This document shows, piece by piece, positions 18,101 through 27,913 of a DNA stretch of 49,207 nt. Both the position numbers and the translations under genes were made by a program. The first letter of the stretch is position 1; every line of letters starts with the position of its first letter. Origin of the DNA: Candidatus Bacteroides merdipullorum (GTDB taxonomy: Bacteria; Bacteroidota; Bacteroidia; Bacteroidales; Bacteroidaceae); NCBI GenBank assembly GCA_019116045.1, contig DXCK01000006.1, positions 1 through 49,207 of the forward strand, given 5' to 3'. Under the pieces are notes generated by a model, which saw nothing but the letters and a program-made list of their open reading frames with translations, was not told where the DNA came from and made no database searches.

Positions 18101-18321
18101 AGTACATTCGTTTGAAAAACCTAGAAATCGGTTACAACTTCCACGATGTTTCCTGGCTGCCCAAAAACTGCAACCTGCGTCTCTATGCCAACGGCACCAA
18201 CCTGCTGGTGTTCTCGCCGCTGGATGCCAACGACCCGGAGAACACGGGCGGCGGCTATGGCAGCTGGATCAAGTACCCGCTGATGCGTGTCTTCAACTTA
18301 GGTTTGAAAATTAACTTCTAA
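15115..18321 (+). CDS. SusC/RagA TonB-dependent outer-membrane transporter
   Basis: 1068 residues from the ATG at 15115 (15121 also possible). Signal peptide ending MILAQ; a carboxypeptidase-like domain (VQGTVTDENGETMIGVSVLVKG... SYIGYKTQEEKV); a TonB-box-like EMLDEVVVIAYG; a plug domain with the SusC signature (VLVDGVERSFTQIDPNEV-DITVLKDASATAVYGVRGANGVILVTTKRG); then a long beta-barrel ending RVFNLGLKINF. It imports oligosaccharides captured by its SusD partner immediately downstream. Given the GH26 enzyme in the same operon, beta-mannan oligosaccharides are the likely cargo (inference). First gene of the operon to 27846. Confidence 0.93.
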   Translation: MPMKNKKVLSWLIAVFCLIPQMILAQNISVQGTVTDENGETMIGVSVLVKGTTTGAITDLDGNFSLSVSSGSTLVFSYIGYKTQEEKVTGSILKVTMTPDNEMLDEVVVIAYGQQKKVTVTGSISNVNSKELLKSPAASLGNAISGKLPGLSTVQYSGLPGEDDPTIFIRGQASLNGSNPLVLVDGVERSFTQIDPNEVADITVLKDASATAVYGVRGANGVILVTTKRGEAGKTNVSVSTSWGIQTVTNFLDLADSYTYATTFNQARLSDGNAPRFSDEVIEHFRTHDQPLLYPDIDWIDYIMKDAALQSQHNISVSGGNEVARYFVSLGMLDQDGLFKTFGEDPKSNFNYRRYNYRANLDLTLGKWHELSINLGGRVENRRTIGNNGGDDGEEYIFRYLMGAQPFSGAGIVDGRWIVTNPSLISDEGAVNSQDGLYTFYGQGYRTTTANVLNADLIYKLKLDFITKGLDFRIKGSYNSTYYSRKDRTCGAPAKYMPYIGTDGEIKLQRTGDYWNLGYSDSSWPNRDWYAEASLNYANSFGDHNVSALLLYNQSKSYYQWDAQNSQYISIPKGYVGLVARATYDWKHRYMVDVNMGYNGSENFAKGKRYGFFPSASIGWAASEEPFWKPIKPYVSFLKLRASIGTVGNDNCQGYRFLYLPAAWNITTGYYNNIGDYAGYNFGTTNTTFLNVAREYSSASPDVTWETAVKYNFGVDAKFWNDKISLTFDYFKEDRKNILINNENMIQAPTALRPSYINYGRVKNHGYEITLSYSDKIGDDFSFTITPSMAYAKNKIIEQAEITKPDKLVTADSYMGKQLGLTEDTEVQPTWTYSTGHSIGARKGYLFFDFYQEGVTEQKYREAFGQDIPTQLVANLMNGDAVYVDLDGDGVITEEYDQMYMGYTDNPEYTFSLNFSMQYKNFDFSMLWSGAGHVSRNLDGVYRQPFGEQYNSALLQWVVDNAWTPENAANAQIPRITFANEKQNQANSNVWYYDSKYIRLKNLEIGYNFHDVSWLPKNCNLRLYANGTNLLVFSPLDANDPENTGGGYGSWIKYPLMRVFNLGLKINF

Positions 18322-18333
18322 AACTGAACTTAG

Positions 18334-20313
18334 ATGAAAAAACTTACATACTACGCAGCCGCCCTGCTGCTGGCCGGCGGCCTGCTGACAACCACCTCTT
18401 GCGTAGACCAGATCCGGGTAGGTGACGGATTTCTGGAGAAAGCGGAAGGTGAAGACGTCAACGAAGACCTGATCTTTTCCAGCAAAGTCTATACGGAATA
18501 TCTGCTGTGGCAGTGTTACGAAGGCCTGTATTCGCCCTTCAAGAGTTGCTACACGCTGAACTCGGGCGTCATGGAGGCCCTGTCGGACATCCTGCACTCG
18601 GAACTGGGCTGGGACGACATTGGACGTATGTTCTATACCGGCAACCTGACCGCCGCCAATGCCAACTCGGGCTGGGTGCAAAGCCGCTTCGCATTCATCT
18701 CGCAAGGTGGCATCCAAAACATGAGCAATCAGAGCAAACGCTCCATCTGGAACTGCGTGCGCGACTGCGAACTGCTGATTGACAACATCCACCGCGTGCC
18801 GGACATGACCGATGCCGAAAAAGCACGCTATACAGCCGAGGCCAAGATAATCCTGGCTTGCAAATATCTCGACGGCATCCGTCACTTCGGCGGCCTGCCC
18901 ATCGTAGACCATGCCTTCAGCGGCGAAGAACAACTGAGCGAAGGACGTTCGTCCATCGAAGAAACAGTTAACTTTGCCGTCGGCCTGCTGGACCAAGCAA
19001 TTGCCGAACCCAATCTGCCGTGGGCACTGCCTGATTCTGACTTGGCCACATGGGCCGGCCGTATGACAAAAGGTGCCGCCTATGCACTAAAGGCAAAGAT
19101 ACTGCACTATGCAGCCAGCCCTATCTTTAACAACGACACTCCCTATTGTACGGAAGAGCCGCAGGACGCTGTACGCGAGCTGGAGGTGTGGTACGGCAAC
19201 TACGACCAACAGCGTTGGCAGAAGGTGGTGGATGCCTGCGAAGACTTCTTCGACATGAATGCTGCCAACGGCAACTACTACCAATTGGTGCAAGCCTCAG
19301 AGCCCACTGAGAACGGCTACCGCATGGCTTACCGCCGCGCCTATCGTGCCCGCGGCAACAAGGAGGTCATCATCGAGGTGCACGACCGCGTGTACCTGAC
19401 CGACTGGGACCAATGCCCCAGCAACGTGGCACACAACGGAGCCATCTCGCCCACGCTGGACTGGATGGAAATGTTCCCCTGGGCCGACGGACGCGACTTC
19501 GACGGACAGAAATATTACGGACAGCGCCCGGCCGAAGTGGACATCTTCGCCAATCGCGACCCTCGCTTGTACGAGACAATGGTGGTGCAGAAACGTGACC
19601 TGCAATGGCAATATTATGGTTCGGACAACCCCGTGCAGATGTGGGAAGGCGGCCAGTTCCTGATTTGCGGCAGCACCAGTTGGAGCACGTCTTGCAAACC
19701 CTGGGGATTCCCCTGCTTCAAGTATATGCTGGACTATGGTTCCAACGACCAAGGCGGACAGGGCATCATTGACGACGAGCCAATGCAGATTTCTTACCTG
19801 CGCCTGGCCGAAATGTACCTGATTTATGCCGAAGCATTGGCCGAAATGGGACGCCTCTCCGAAGCCGTCGAACAGGTGAACATCGTACGCCGCCGCGTAG
19901 GTCTGGGAGACATCGAAGTACGTAACCCGCAACTAAACCTGACGTCGAACAAAGACAACCTGATTAAAGAGATTCTACGCGAACGTGCCTGCGAATTGGG
20001 TCTGGAATGTGAAACCCGCTTCCACGACATGAACCGCCGCTTGCTTATCAGCGACTTCACCAAACACCTGCGCGGCATGCACATCTATCGTCTGAACGAC
20101 AACAACGAACGGGTATTAGAACCGTGGAGCACCGAATCGGGTGAACCTTTCCCCACCAAGTTCGAATACGAGGAATACGAAATTACGGGAGCTAATCCGC
20201 GCTTCGTATGGGACGACCCGAGCCGTTGGTCCAATAAATGGATTCTGGCTCCCCTGCCACCTGACGAAATCAACAAAAACTACGGTTTGACGCAGAACCC
20301 CGGTTGGTATTAA
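18334..20313 (+). CDS. SusD-family glycan-binding lipoprotein
   Basis: 659 residues, long for the family. Lipoprotein signal with TTTSC (Cys23). SusD/RagB features: helical TPR-like N-terminal part (AEAKIILACKYLDGIRHFGGLPIVDHAF), MTKGAAYALKAKILHYAASPIFN, and a C-terminal RagB region (YLRLAEMYLIYAEALAEMG, VNIVRRRVGL, EILRERACELGLECETRFHDMNRR, ending INKNYGLTQNPGWY). It forms the lid of the SusC transporter encoded 12 bases upstream. Confidence 0.93.
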   Translation: MKKLTYYAAALLLAGGLLTTTSCVDQIRVGDGFLEKAEGEDVNEDLIFSSKVYTEYLLWQCYEGLYSPFKSCYTLNSGVMEALSDILHSELGWDDIGRMFYTGNLTAANANSGWVQSRFAFISQGGIQNMSNQSKRSIWNCVRDCELLIDNIHRVPDMTDAEKARYTAEAKIILACKYLDGIRHFGGLPIVDHAFSGEEQLSEGRSSIEETVNFAVGLLDQAIAEPNLPWALPDSDLATWAGRMTKGAAYALKAKILHYAASPIFNNDTPYCTEEPQDAVRELEVWYGNYDQQRWQKVVDACEDFFDMNAANGNYYQLVQASEPTENGYRMAYRRAYRARGNKEVIIEVHDRVYLTDWDQCPSNVAHNGAISPTLDWMEMFPWADGRDFDGQKYYGQRPAEVDIFANRDPRLYETMVVQKRDLQWQYYGSDNPVQMWEGGQFLICGSTSWSTSCKPWGFPCFKYMLDYGSNDQGGQGIIDDEPMQISYLRLAEMYLIYAEALAEMGRLSEAVEQVNIVRRRVGLGDIEVRNPQLNLTSNKDNLIKEILRERACELGLECETRFHDMNRRLLISDFTKHLRGMHIYRLNDNNERVLEPWSTESGEPFPTKFEYEEYEITGANPRFVWDDPSRWSNKWILAPLPPDEINKNYGLTQNPGWY

Positions 20314-20339
20314 TATCTTACCTTTAAAATCTGTAGCTA

Positions 20340-23168
20340 ATGAAACGATTGACAACTAAAATAAGTTTGGCTGCCCTGTTTGCGGCAGCAGCTTGCGGCG
20401 TAAGTGCACAGAGCACCCTGACCGACTATGAGAACGGCAAGGTAGACCTGGGCATGGGCATCGAGCGAAGCCTCTTGATGTCGACTGCCGCCACAGAAAC
20501 CATCAGCGGAGAAGAGTTGCAAAAAACAGCAGCCGTCTCGCTGAAAGATGCTCTCTACGGACGCCTGTTGGGCCTGACCGCCCTGAAAAGCGGAGGCTTT
20601 GTGGGCGAAACCGGCTATGGAGCCACGATGAACGTGCGCGGTGCACAGACCACCACGGAAAACAATTTGCTGATTCTGGTTGACGGCATCGAGCGTTCGA
20701 TTGATTACATGACTTTAGACGAAGTGGAGTCTGTCACCATCTTGCGTGATGCAGCCGCCACGGCCTTGTTCGGTTATCAAGCTACGAACGGAGCCATCCT
20801 CGTAAAGACCAAACGCGGTACAAGCGATGGCAAACATCACGTGTCAGTATCGTACGACCATAAGTTTACATTCAACCCCAGCGTAGCAGACTTCGTAGAT
20901 GCTTATACATACGCCAACGCCATCAACAAAGCTCGCAGCAACGATGGACTGACACCTATGTACAATGCCTACGAACTGAATGCCTTCGCCACAGGACTGG
21001 ATCCGTACTATTATCCGAACGTAAACTGGAAAGACGAACTCTTCAAAAACATGGGTTCGGAAGACCAAGTGAACGTATCGCTGAAAGGCGGCAACGAGAA
21101 ATTACAATATTTCGCGATGCTAGACTATACCGACGGGCGCGGCTTGCTAAAAGATGCCGACCGCGGAGAATATTCTTCGCAATTGAAATTCTCGAAGGCC
21201 AATATCCGTGCTAATTTGGACGCTCAACTGACTTCGACGACCAAAATGCAAGTCAATGCTGTAGGTTCATTCATCGAGACCAACCGTCCCAACGGAGCTG
21301 ACCCGGCAGGACTGACTTGGATGCTCTACCAAACGCCTGCATCGGCCTTCCCCGTGATGAATGACCCGAACGGAGCACTGGCAGGTATCTGGGGCGGTAA
21401 CACCACTTACGGTATGAACAACCCGGCGGCACAAGTACGGGCATCGGGTTTTCTGAAGAGCCATTCACGCTCTTTCCAGGGCGACGTCAGCCTGAAGCAA
21501 GACTTGAGTTTCTGGGTGGAAGGCTTGAGCGTGTCGGGTAAGGTCGGGTATAATAACTTCTCCGAAATCTACGAATCGAATGCTTTGGGTTACATGTACG
21601 GTAACCAACGATATACTTTTGACTCAAATGGCATTCCAACGGGACTGACCAATTACTCGGCCGGCAACCTCACGAGCAACATGGAGTACAACTACTACAT
21701 CAATCAGCACAACAGTTCGTCTTACCTGGCCATCTCAGCCGATTATGTCACTTCATTCCGCGATGACGACAACTTTACGGCTTCGTTAATCTGGCATCAG
21801 AAGCACTCGACCACGAAACCCGTGGGACAGTCCGACCGGCACCTGACGTACAACCGAATGAACGTCATGGCCAGCTTGCACTACGACCTGAAGCAGAAGT
21901 ACATTGCCGACTTAGTATTGGCCATGAACGGTTCTAACCGCTCTTATCCGGAAAAGTGGGCTTTCTCGCCGGTATTGTCTTTGGGCTATATTCCCCAAAA
22001 CGACGCGAACGCCCCCATCCTGAATCTGGCAAAGATTCGCCTGTCTGCCGGCATCCAGCACATCGACTATGTACCCATCCAAGGCATTTGGCTGGAAAAC
22101 TACAGCGGCGGTGGCGGCGACTACTACTTCGGCTCGGGCACCGGCTCGCAAGACTGGGGCACCTTCATCGGCTATCAACCGACCTCAAACTTCAAGCTGG
22201 AGACAGCCTACCGCTTCAACATCGGTGGAGACTTCCGTCTGTTCAAGCAGGTTGATTTGACGGTAGATGCCTACTATAACTACCGCGACAACATCCTGCT
22301 TTCCGGCGATAACCTCTATTCGTCCGTCATGGGTATTCCGGCTGCCTACGTCAACTGGGGTCGCGTGGCCAGCTACGGCATAGAAATAGGCGCCAACTGG
22401 GTAAAGAAGGTCAACGATGACATCAGCTTCAACATCGGAGCAGACTTCACTTGGGGACGCAACAAGCAACTACGTACCATCGAGAATGTAGCTTATGACT
22501 ATCTGTCGGCCGTGGACGGTCGTGTCAACCAAGCCTGGGGACTGGAAGTCATCGGTTTCTTCAAGGACGAAGAAGACATCGCCAACTCGCCTACGCAGAA
22601 CTTCGATGTAGTTCGCCCTGGCGACTTCAAATACAAAGATCAGAACGGTGATAATATCATCAACGAAGACGATGTAGTAAAGATGGGCTACGACACAAGC
22701 ATCCCCGAAATCAACTACTCGCTGAATCTGGGCTTCCGCTATAAGAACTTCGGCTTCAACGCCCTGTTCCAAGGTGCCGCACACTATACGGCTTACTTAG
22801 GAACAACCGGTGTATGGGTGCCGATGGTAGGCGGTGCGAACTTGTCGCAAGAATACCTGGAAAATTGCTGGGACTACAGCGATAATCCGAAATACCCACG
22901 TCTCACCTCAGAAACGAACAATAACAACTACCGCGCCAACAGTACGTGGTACAAGAACGTAAATTTCCTGAAACTGAGGAACTGTGAAGTCTACTATTAC
23001 CTGCCCGAAACATGGATGTCGAAAATAAGAGTTTCGCAATGCCGTGTATTCGTCAAAGGTGAAAACCTGATGACCCTGACCAACCTGCCGGTAATGGATC
23101 CCGAGAACATCGGCACCAACTACCCGACACTGATGGGTGTGAACATCGGTTTCTCCTTAAAATTCTAA
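20340..23168 (+). CDS. Second SusC-like TonB-dependent transporter, lacking the N-terminal domain
   Basis: 942 residues. After a signal peptide (ACGVSAQ) only about 20 residues precede the plug (AATETISGEELQKTAAVSLKDALYGRLLGL), so the carboxypeptidase-like domain of the first SusC is absent. The plug retains LILVDGIERSIDYMTLDEVESVTILRDAAATALFGYQATNGAILVKTKRG-type signatures in modified form, and the barrel ends in GVNIGFSLKF. It pairs with the SusD at 23195. By family it imports glycan fragments; the different architecture suggests a different energising or sensing arrangement, or a different oligosaccharide size. Confidence 0.9.
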   Translation: MKRLTTKISLAALFAAAACGVSAQSTLTDYENGKVDLGMGIERSLLMSTAATETISGEELQKTAAVSLKDALYGRLLGLTALKSGGFVGETGYGATMNVRGAQTTTENNLLILVDGIERSIDYMTLDEVESVTILRDAAATALFGYQATNGAILVKTKRGTSDGKHHVSVSYDHKFTFNPSVADFVDAYTYANAINKARSNDGLTPMYNAYELNAFATGLDPYYYPNVNWKDELFKNMGSEDQVNVSLKGGNEKLQYFAMLDYTDGRGLLKDADRGEYSSQLKFSKANIRANLDAQLTSTTKMQVNAVGSFIETNRPNGADPAGLTWMLYQTPASAFPVMNDPNGALAGIWGGNTTYGMNNPAAQVRASGFLKSHSRSFQGDVSLKQDLSFWVEGLSVSGKVGYNNFSEIYESNALGYMYGNQRYTFDSNGIPTGLTNYSAGNLTSNMEYNYYINQHNSSSYLAISADYVTSFRDDDNFTASLIWHQKHSTTKPVGQSDRHLTYNRMNVMASLHYDLKQKYIADLVLAMNGSNRSYPEKWAFSPVLSLGYIPQNDANAPILNLAKIRLSAGIQHIDYVPIQGIWLENYSGGGGDYYFGSGTGSQDWGTFIGYQPTSNFKLETAYRFNIGGDFRLFKQVDLTVDAYYNYRDNILLSGDNLYSSVMGIPAAYVNWGRVASYGIEIGANWVKKVNDDISFNIGADFTWGRNKQLRTIENVAYDYLSAVDGRVNQAWGLEVIGFFKDEEDIANSPTQNFDVVRPGDFKYKDQNGDNIINEDDVVKMGYDTSIPEINYSLNLGFRYKNFGFNALFQGAAHYTAYLGTTGVWVPMVGGANLSQEYLENCWDYSDNPKYPRLTSETNNNNYRANSTWYKNVNFLKLRNCEVYYYLPETWMSKIRVSQCRVFVKGENLMTLTNLPVMDPENIGTNYPTLMGVNIGFSLKF

Positions 23169-23194
23169 TCACTAACAAAGAAAAGAATAGAAGT

Positions 23195-24916
23195 ATGAAA
23201 CTTGCAAAATACATCTTACCCATAACACTGCTAACCTTCGGTATGAGCGGTTGCGTAGACTTGGATTATACCGAAGTAACCACGAACGACGAGGAGTGGA
23301 TTTACCAGAGCCCGGTGTACGGCGTACAACGTCTGGTGACCAGTGTCTACGCCCGTATTCCCAATGGTTTCGACAAGAACTACGAAGGCGGAAGCGGCTC
23401 TACACTGGCAGCAGCCACGGACGAAGCTGATTGTTCCATTTCAAGTTCATCGGTTCATCGTTTCTACAACGGTGCCTGGAGTCCTCAGAACGCATTTCCA
23501 TTCACTTGGGAAAATTCATACAGTGCCATCGCCGAAGCCAATAATTTCTTGGAGAAGTTGGACAAGATAGACTTGAGCGACTATGAAAGCAATACGGACT
23601 ATGCAGCCATGAAGGCACAGTTTGAACTGTTTGAATACGAAGTGCGCTATCTGAGAGCCTATTTTTACTTCGAACTGGTTCGCACATACGGTGCCGTACC
23701 TTTCACATTGAAGACATTGGCACCGGGAGAAGCCAACACAATGACCCGTCGCCCAGCCCTTGAAATTATGGACTGGATTGTGGATGAACTGGACCAGATT
23801 GCCGAATACTTACCCATTACGTACAGCACAGAGTTAAATCAAGACATCGGTCGTGCTACACGTCCCATGTGTTTAGCCCTGAAGGCACGTACATTGCTGT
23901 ACAAAGCTTCACCTTTGTTCAACACGGACAACAACCGAGAATGGTGGCTGAACGCCGCGAGAGCTAATTACGACGTAATCCGCTACGCCAACGAATGGGG
24001 CATTAGTTTAGGCAATTATGCCAACTTGTGGGGAGCTAACAACGGCGATGGTGTGGAAATCATTATGGCATCGAAACAGGGTTCCATCAACAGTTGGGAA
24101 ACTTACAACTATCCCATCGGTGTAGAAAACGGTCAAGGCGGCATGTGTCCCACCCAGACCTTAGTAGATGCTTACGAATATGCCGACGGCACGGGCGAAA
24201 CCTTCGGACAACGCCATAGCTCTACGACCGTAAACATCACAGCCGAGAATGCTTACAGCGGACTGGATCCGCGCTTTGCCATGACCGTGGTGAGAAACGG
24301 AGATATGTGGCCGAACTACAACACGACATCGATAGAGACTTACGTAGGCGGTCTCAACGGTATACCATTGCTTAACGCCACCCAAACGGGATACTACCTG
24401 CGCAAATATTGTGATGGAAGCGTGGACATCTCGACCAACAGCCAGAATGCCAGTTCCACACACGCTTGGATAGTAATGCGCTTGGGCGAGTTTTACTTGA
24501 ACTTCGCTGAAGCAATGTGGCAATATTACGGAAATGCAGAAACAGCAGGTGAATTTGGCCTGACAGCCAATGGTGCCATAAACACTTTGCGCGACCGAGC
24601 TGACGTGCAGATGCCCCATTGGAGCGGGTCAACCGATTGGTGGGAGCGCTACAAACGCGAACGTTTGGTGGAACTGGCCTTCGAAGACCACCGTTTCTGG
24701 GACGTACGCCGCTGGAAATGCGGAGAAGAGACTACTCCGGTCAAGATGGCGCAGTTGCAAATGGCCTCTAACGGTGACCTTATACTGACACGCAGCGAAG
24801 AAAGCAGACCTTGGTATGAGCGGTATTATTTCTTCCCCATACCTTTCTCTGAGATTAATATGAACCCCAACTTGGAACAAAACCCCGGTTGGACGACAAC
24901 GAGCAACAACCAATAA
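23195..24916 (+). CDS. Second SusD-family lipoprotein
   Basis: 573 residues. Lipoprotein signal with SGC (Cys20). SusD features: ENSYSAIAEANNFLEKLDKID, EVRYLRAYFYFELVRTYGAVPFTLKTL, RATRPMCLALKARTLLYKASPLFN and the C-terminal MRLGEFYLNFAEAMWQYYG, KRERLVELAFEDHRFWDVRRWK and INMNPNLEQNPGW. It is the partner of the SusC-like transporter 26 bases upstream, binding glycan at the cell surface. Confidence 0.93.
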   Translation: MKLAKYILPITLLTFGMSGCVDLDYTEVTTNDEEWIYQSPVYGVQRLVTSVYARIPNGFDKNYEGGSGSTLAAATDEADCSISSSSVHRFYNGAWSPQNAFPFTWENSYSAIAEANNFLEKLDKIDLSDYESNTDYAAMKAQFELFEYEVRYLRAYFYFELVRTYGAVPFTLKTLAPGEANTMTRRPALEIMDWIVDELDQIAEYLPITYSTELNQDIGRATRPMCLALKARTLLYKASPLFNTDNNREWWLNAARANYDVIRYANEWGISLGNYANLWGANNGDGVEIIMASKQGSINSWETYNYPIGVENGQGGMCPTQTLVDAYEYADGTGETFGQRHSSTTVNITAENAYSGLDPRFAMTVVRNGDMWPNYNTTSIETYVGGLNGIPLLNATQTGYYLRKYCDGSVDISTNSQNASSTHAWIVMRLGEFYLNFAEAMWQYYGNAETAGEFGLTANGAINTLRDRADVQMPHWSGSTDWWERYKRERLVELAFEDHRFWDVRRWKCGEETTPVKMAQLQMASNGDLILTRSEESRPWYERYYFFPIPFSEINMNPNLEQNPGWTTTSNNQ

Positions 24917-24929
24917 AAAAGACTGAGTT

Positions 24930-26447
24930 ATGAAGATAAAAACAAGTATATGCAGCCTGCTGGCCTTGTGCGGCTGCCTGTGTTTCACCTCGTGCTCGGA
25001 TGAACTGGAGAGTGGAGCCCCGCAAAACCTGTCCATCGCATCGTTCTATCCTACCATCGTGATGGACGGGACGGAAGTCGAAGTGAACGGTACGGCCATG
25101 AGCCGCGTGACAGAAGTAGTATTTCCCGGCGGAATAACTACAACAAACTTCACGGTGGTAGATGACCGCAGACTGACCGTCATTGCACCAACCGGAGTGA
25201 GCGAAACAGCAGAACCCCTTATCGTGCGGGCGGAAGGCGAAGAGGCACAAAGCCGTCAGAGCATCCGCGAGGCACGGCCTGCGTTCACGCAATACAATTA
25301 CACAGACAACGAGGGAGCCGTGACCGGCACAGAGATGACCATTCAAGGCAGCGACCTGTTGCTGGTAGAAGCACTGACCCTGTCGGACAACGAAACAGAG
25401 ATTATCATCCCGGCTCTTGAAATGTCGCGCAAGACAACAGACGCCATCCGCATCCTAATACCAATGGATTGTCCCGTCGGCGAAGGCATCCATGTGACCC
25501 TCACCTTCAAAAACGGCACAACTATGTCATTGCCGGACATTAATGTCATCGAAGGCACCGGAGGCGGTTCATGGGTAGAAAGCGAAGTGACGCTGTATGA
25601 AGGCGAACCGGTAGAAATCGGAAACTGGGGCTCTATGCAGATTGCAAACAGCTTGCTTACGAACCTCAAAGAAGGCGACGTCATCCGAGTTTACATCAGC
25701 GATGTGACAAGCGGCGCACAAGGTTCGCTTAAGTGTTCGGCAGACGGTTGGCCGGCATTGTCTCCGGAGTTGGAATACTTCGACCTGACAGACGATGAAA
25801 TAGCCGCCGGTTACTACATGCGCACCTTTACTGCGGACATGATCACTGCATTAGGCAGCAACAACCTGATTATCTCCGGCCAGAACTACACCGTCACCCG
25901 TGTAACGTTGTTCACTACGGTTTGGGTGGAAGACGGCGATGAAGACCAACGTGACCCCATCACGGACGCAACCATCATGCTGAACGACTTCGAAGACAAC
26001 GGCAGCCATAACTCATCTTGGGATGGCAGTTGGACGACAGGTGTCACGCTGGAGTTCCCGACGGAAGCCAATGGCAACGTCTATTGCCGCTTGGCCGAAA
26101 CGATAGAAGGCGACATCTGGCTCATTAACTGCAACCACGTAGACTGCGGAACAGTACAAAACATTGAGAATTATGCCATCAAGTTTGACTTGATGATTGA
26201 AGAGGGTGTGACGGGAGCTTCGGCTGCCACCATGCAATTTGTTCTGGCCGACAACTGGCTGTGGATAGGCGAAGGGTTGTTCCCGGAATCGACCGACGGC
26301 AAGTGGATTACGGTATCGCGCAACATTGCAGACATATCGGACTTGACGGGAGAACTCGAAATAGGAACAATAACCAACGGCATGTACGGTGGCAACATCC
26401 CCGTAGGCATTTGCATAGACAACTTGCGCCTGGACCCCATCGAATAA
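24930..26447 (+). CDS. IPT/TIG-domain surface glycan-binding lipoprotein
   Basis: 505 residues. Lipoprotein signal with FTSC (Cys22) followed by SDELES, acidic as in surface-exported lipoproteins. Two IPT/TIG immunoglobulin-like repeats follow (ASFYPTIVMDGTEVEVNGTAMSRVTEVVFPG at about 37-67; TGTEMTIQGSDLLLVEALTLS at about 134-154), then C-terminal beta-sandwich regions rich in Trp and acidic residues (VLADNWLWIGEGLFPE). The architecture is that of the SGBP-B type proteins placed after SusD in PULs, which hold polysaccharide at the surface. Located between susD and the GH26 gene. Confidence 0.85.
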   Translation: MKIKTSICSLLALCGCLCFTSCSDELESGAPQNLSIASFYPTIVMDGTEVEVNGTAMSRVTEVVFPGGITTTNFTVVDDRRLTVIAPTGVSETAEPLIVRAEGEEAQSRQSIREARPAFTQYNYTDNEGAVTGTEMTIQGSDLLLVEALTLSDNETEIIIPALEMSRKTTDAIRILIPMDCPVGEGIHVTLTFKNGTTMSLPDINVIEGTGGGSWVESEVTLYEGEPVEIGNWGSMQIANSLLTNLKEGDVIRVYISDVTSGAQGSLKCSADGWPALSPELEYFDLTDDEIAAGYYMRTFTADMITALGSNNLIISGQNYTVTRVTLFTTVWVEDGDEDQRDPITDATIMLNDFEDNGSHNSSWDGSWTTGVTLEFPTEANGNVYCRLAETIEGDIWLINCNHVDCGTVQNIENYAIKFDLMIEEGVTGASAATMQFVLADNWLWIGEGLFPESTDGKWITVSRNIADISDLTGELEIGTITNGMYGGNIPVGICIDNLRLDPIE

Positions 26448-26466
26448 CTATTAAGAACAACGTATT

Positions 26467-27846
26467 ATGAAACATATCTTACTTAATACTTTAGTGGTTC
26501 TGACAAGCTTCCTCACGGGAGCTTGTTCAGACGACAACATGAAGCGGTACTTCGTCACTTCGGACAACACACCGCTGGTGCAGACTTCTGTCTATCCTGC
26601 TGCGGGCGAAAGCGTACTGCCCGGCACGATAGTGGTACGTTTTGGCTTCGAGCAAGACGTCTGGCTGCTGGACAAGAACAAGATTACTGTGAACGGCGAC
26701 ACCATCAATGCCGTGGCTGCCATTGGCAACGAGGTGTTGCTGAACGTGGATGCTTCGACGGGCAACGACTATGAAGTCCGGCTGGCAGCCGGCGCCATCC
26801 AATCGGTGGGCGGCTATGTGTCGACCGAGGACTATGTGGCCAGCTTTAACTGCCGCTCGGAGATACCTGCTGCGGAACGCAGCCCCGAGGCCGTCAAGCT
26901 GATGAACTACCTAAAGGAAATCTACGGCCAGCAAATCTTGTCGGGCGCCATGGCCAACGTCGCCCTGAATAACAACGAAGCCTACTGGGTGTACACTAAG
27001 ACAGGGAAATGGCCCGCCATCAACTGCATAGACTACATTCACCTGTACGCTTCCGAGCCGGGTGCCTGGATTGACTACTCGCAGACGCAGGTCATGGAAG
27101 ACTGGTGGGCAGAAAACGGCATCGTGGCAGCCATGTGGCACTGGAACGTGCCGACCAACGACGGGACTGCCTATACGACTACTCCCGGCAGCGAACCCGG
27201 ACAGACGTCGTTTGACGTCAGGAAAATCAACGACCCGACGTCCGAAGAATATGCCCGCATGATGAACGACATCGACCGGGTGGCCGACTACCTGCTGCTG
27301 CTCCAGCAGAAGAACATCCCCGTCATCTGGCGTCCGTTGCACGAAGCCGGCGGACAATGGTTCTGGTGGGGATTGGATGCAGAGGCCTGCAAGACGCTGT
27401 GGCGCGTGATGTACGACCGTTTCCGCGAAAAGGGCCTGAACAACCTGATATGGGTCTGGACCGAAGCCGTGGCTTGGAACCAAGACGACGAAACGGAAGG
27501 CCCGAAATGGTATCCGGGAGATGACTACGTAGACATCGTGGGCATCGACATCTATGAGAGAAACGTGGAAGAGTGTGCCGACTACTACGAACTGCTCACC
27601 CGACTGTGGCCCGACAAGATGGTGACCATGAGCGAATGTGGCTCGATACCTTCGATTGCCGAACAGTGGGAAGCCGGCGCACGCTGGTCGTGGTTCGTCA
27701 CGTGGTATGACTACGACCGTACCAACGACACCAATTCGTCCGCCTTCTCCGAAGATAGCCACACCCATGCCGATGCCGCATGGTGGCGCACAACGATGGA
27801 CGACGAGCGCGTCATCACCCGCGACGAGGTGCCGTCACTGAAATGA
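26467..27846 (+). CDS. GH26 endo-beta-1,4-mannanase lipoprotein
   Basis: 459 residues. Lipoprotein signal ending TGAC (Cys20), then SDDN. Residues about 36-130 form an immunoglobulin-like domain (VYPAAGESVLPGTIVVRFGFEQDV). The GH26 catalytic domain starts near 138 (EAVKLMNYLKEIYGQQILSG). Acid/base Glu293 lies in WRPLHEAGGQWFWWG and nucleophile Glu390 in MSECGSIP; WHWNVP (224-229) and the Trp-rich active site fit the family. Probably surface-anchored and cutting beta-mannan before import through the upstream SusC/D systems. Last gene of the operon, followed by a terminator. Confidence 0.92.
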   Translation: MKHILLNTLVVLTSFLTGACSDDNMKRYFVTSDNTPLVQTSVYPAAGESVLPGTIVVRFGFEQDVWLLDKNKITVNGDTINAVAAIGNEVLLNVDASTGNDYEVRLAAGAIQSVGGYVSTEDYVASFNCRSEIPAAERSPEAVKLMNYLKEIYGQQILSGAMANVALNNNEAYWVYTKTGKWPAINCIDYIHLYASEPGAWIDYSQTQVMEDWWAENGIVAAMWHWNVPTNDGTAYTTTPGSEPGQTSFDVRKINDPTSEEYARMMNDIDRVADYLLLLQQKNIPVIWRPLHEAGGQWFWWGLDAEACKTLWRVMYDRFREKGLNNLIWVWTEAVAWNQDDETEGPKWYPGDDYVDIVGIDIYERNVEECADYYELLTRLWPDKMVTMSECGSIPSIAEQWEAGARWSWFVTWYDYDRTNDTNSSAFSEDSHTHADAAWWRTTMDDERVITRDEVPSLK

Positions 27847-27913
27847 CACTTGTTTAGATTAATGATAGGAACAAGTCAGTAGGACAAGGAAAAACGACTG
27901 GATAGAGAGAGTG

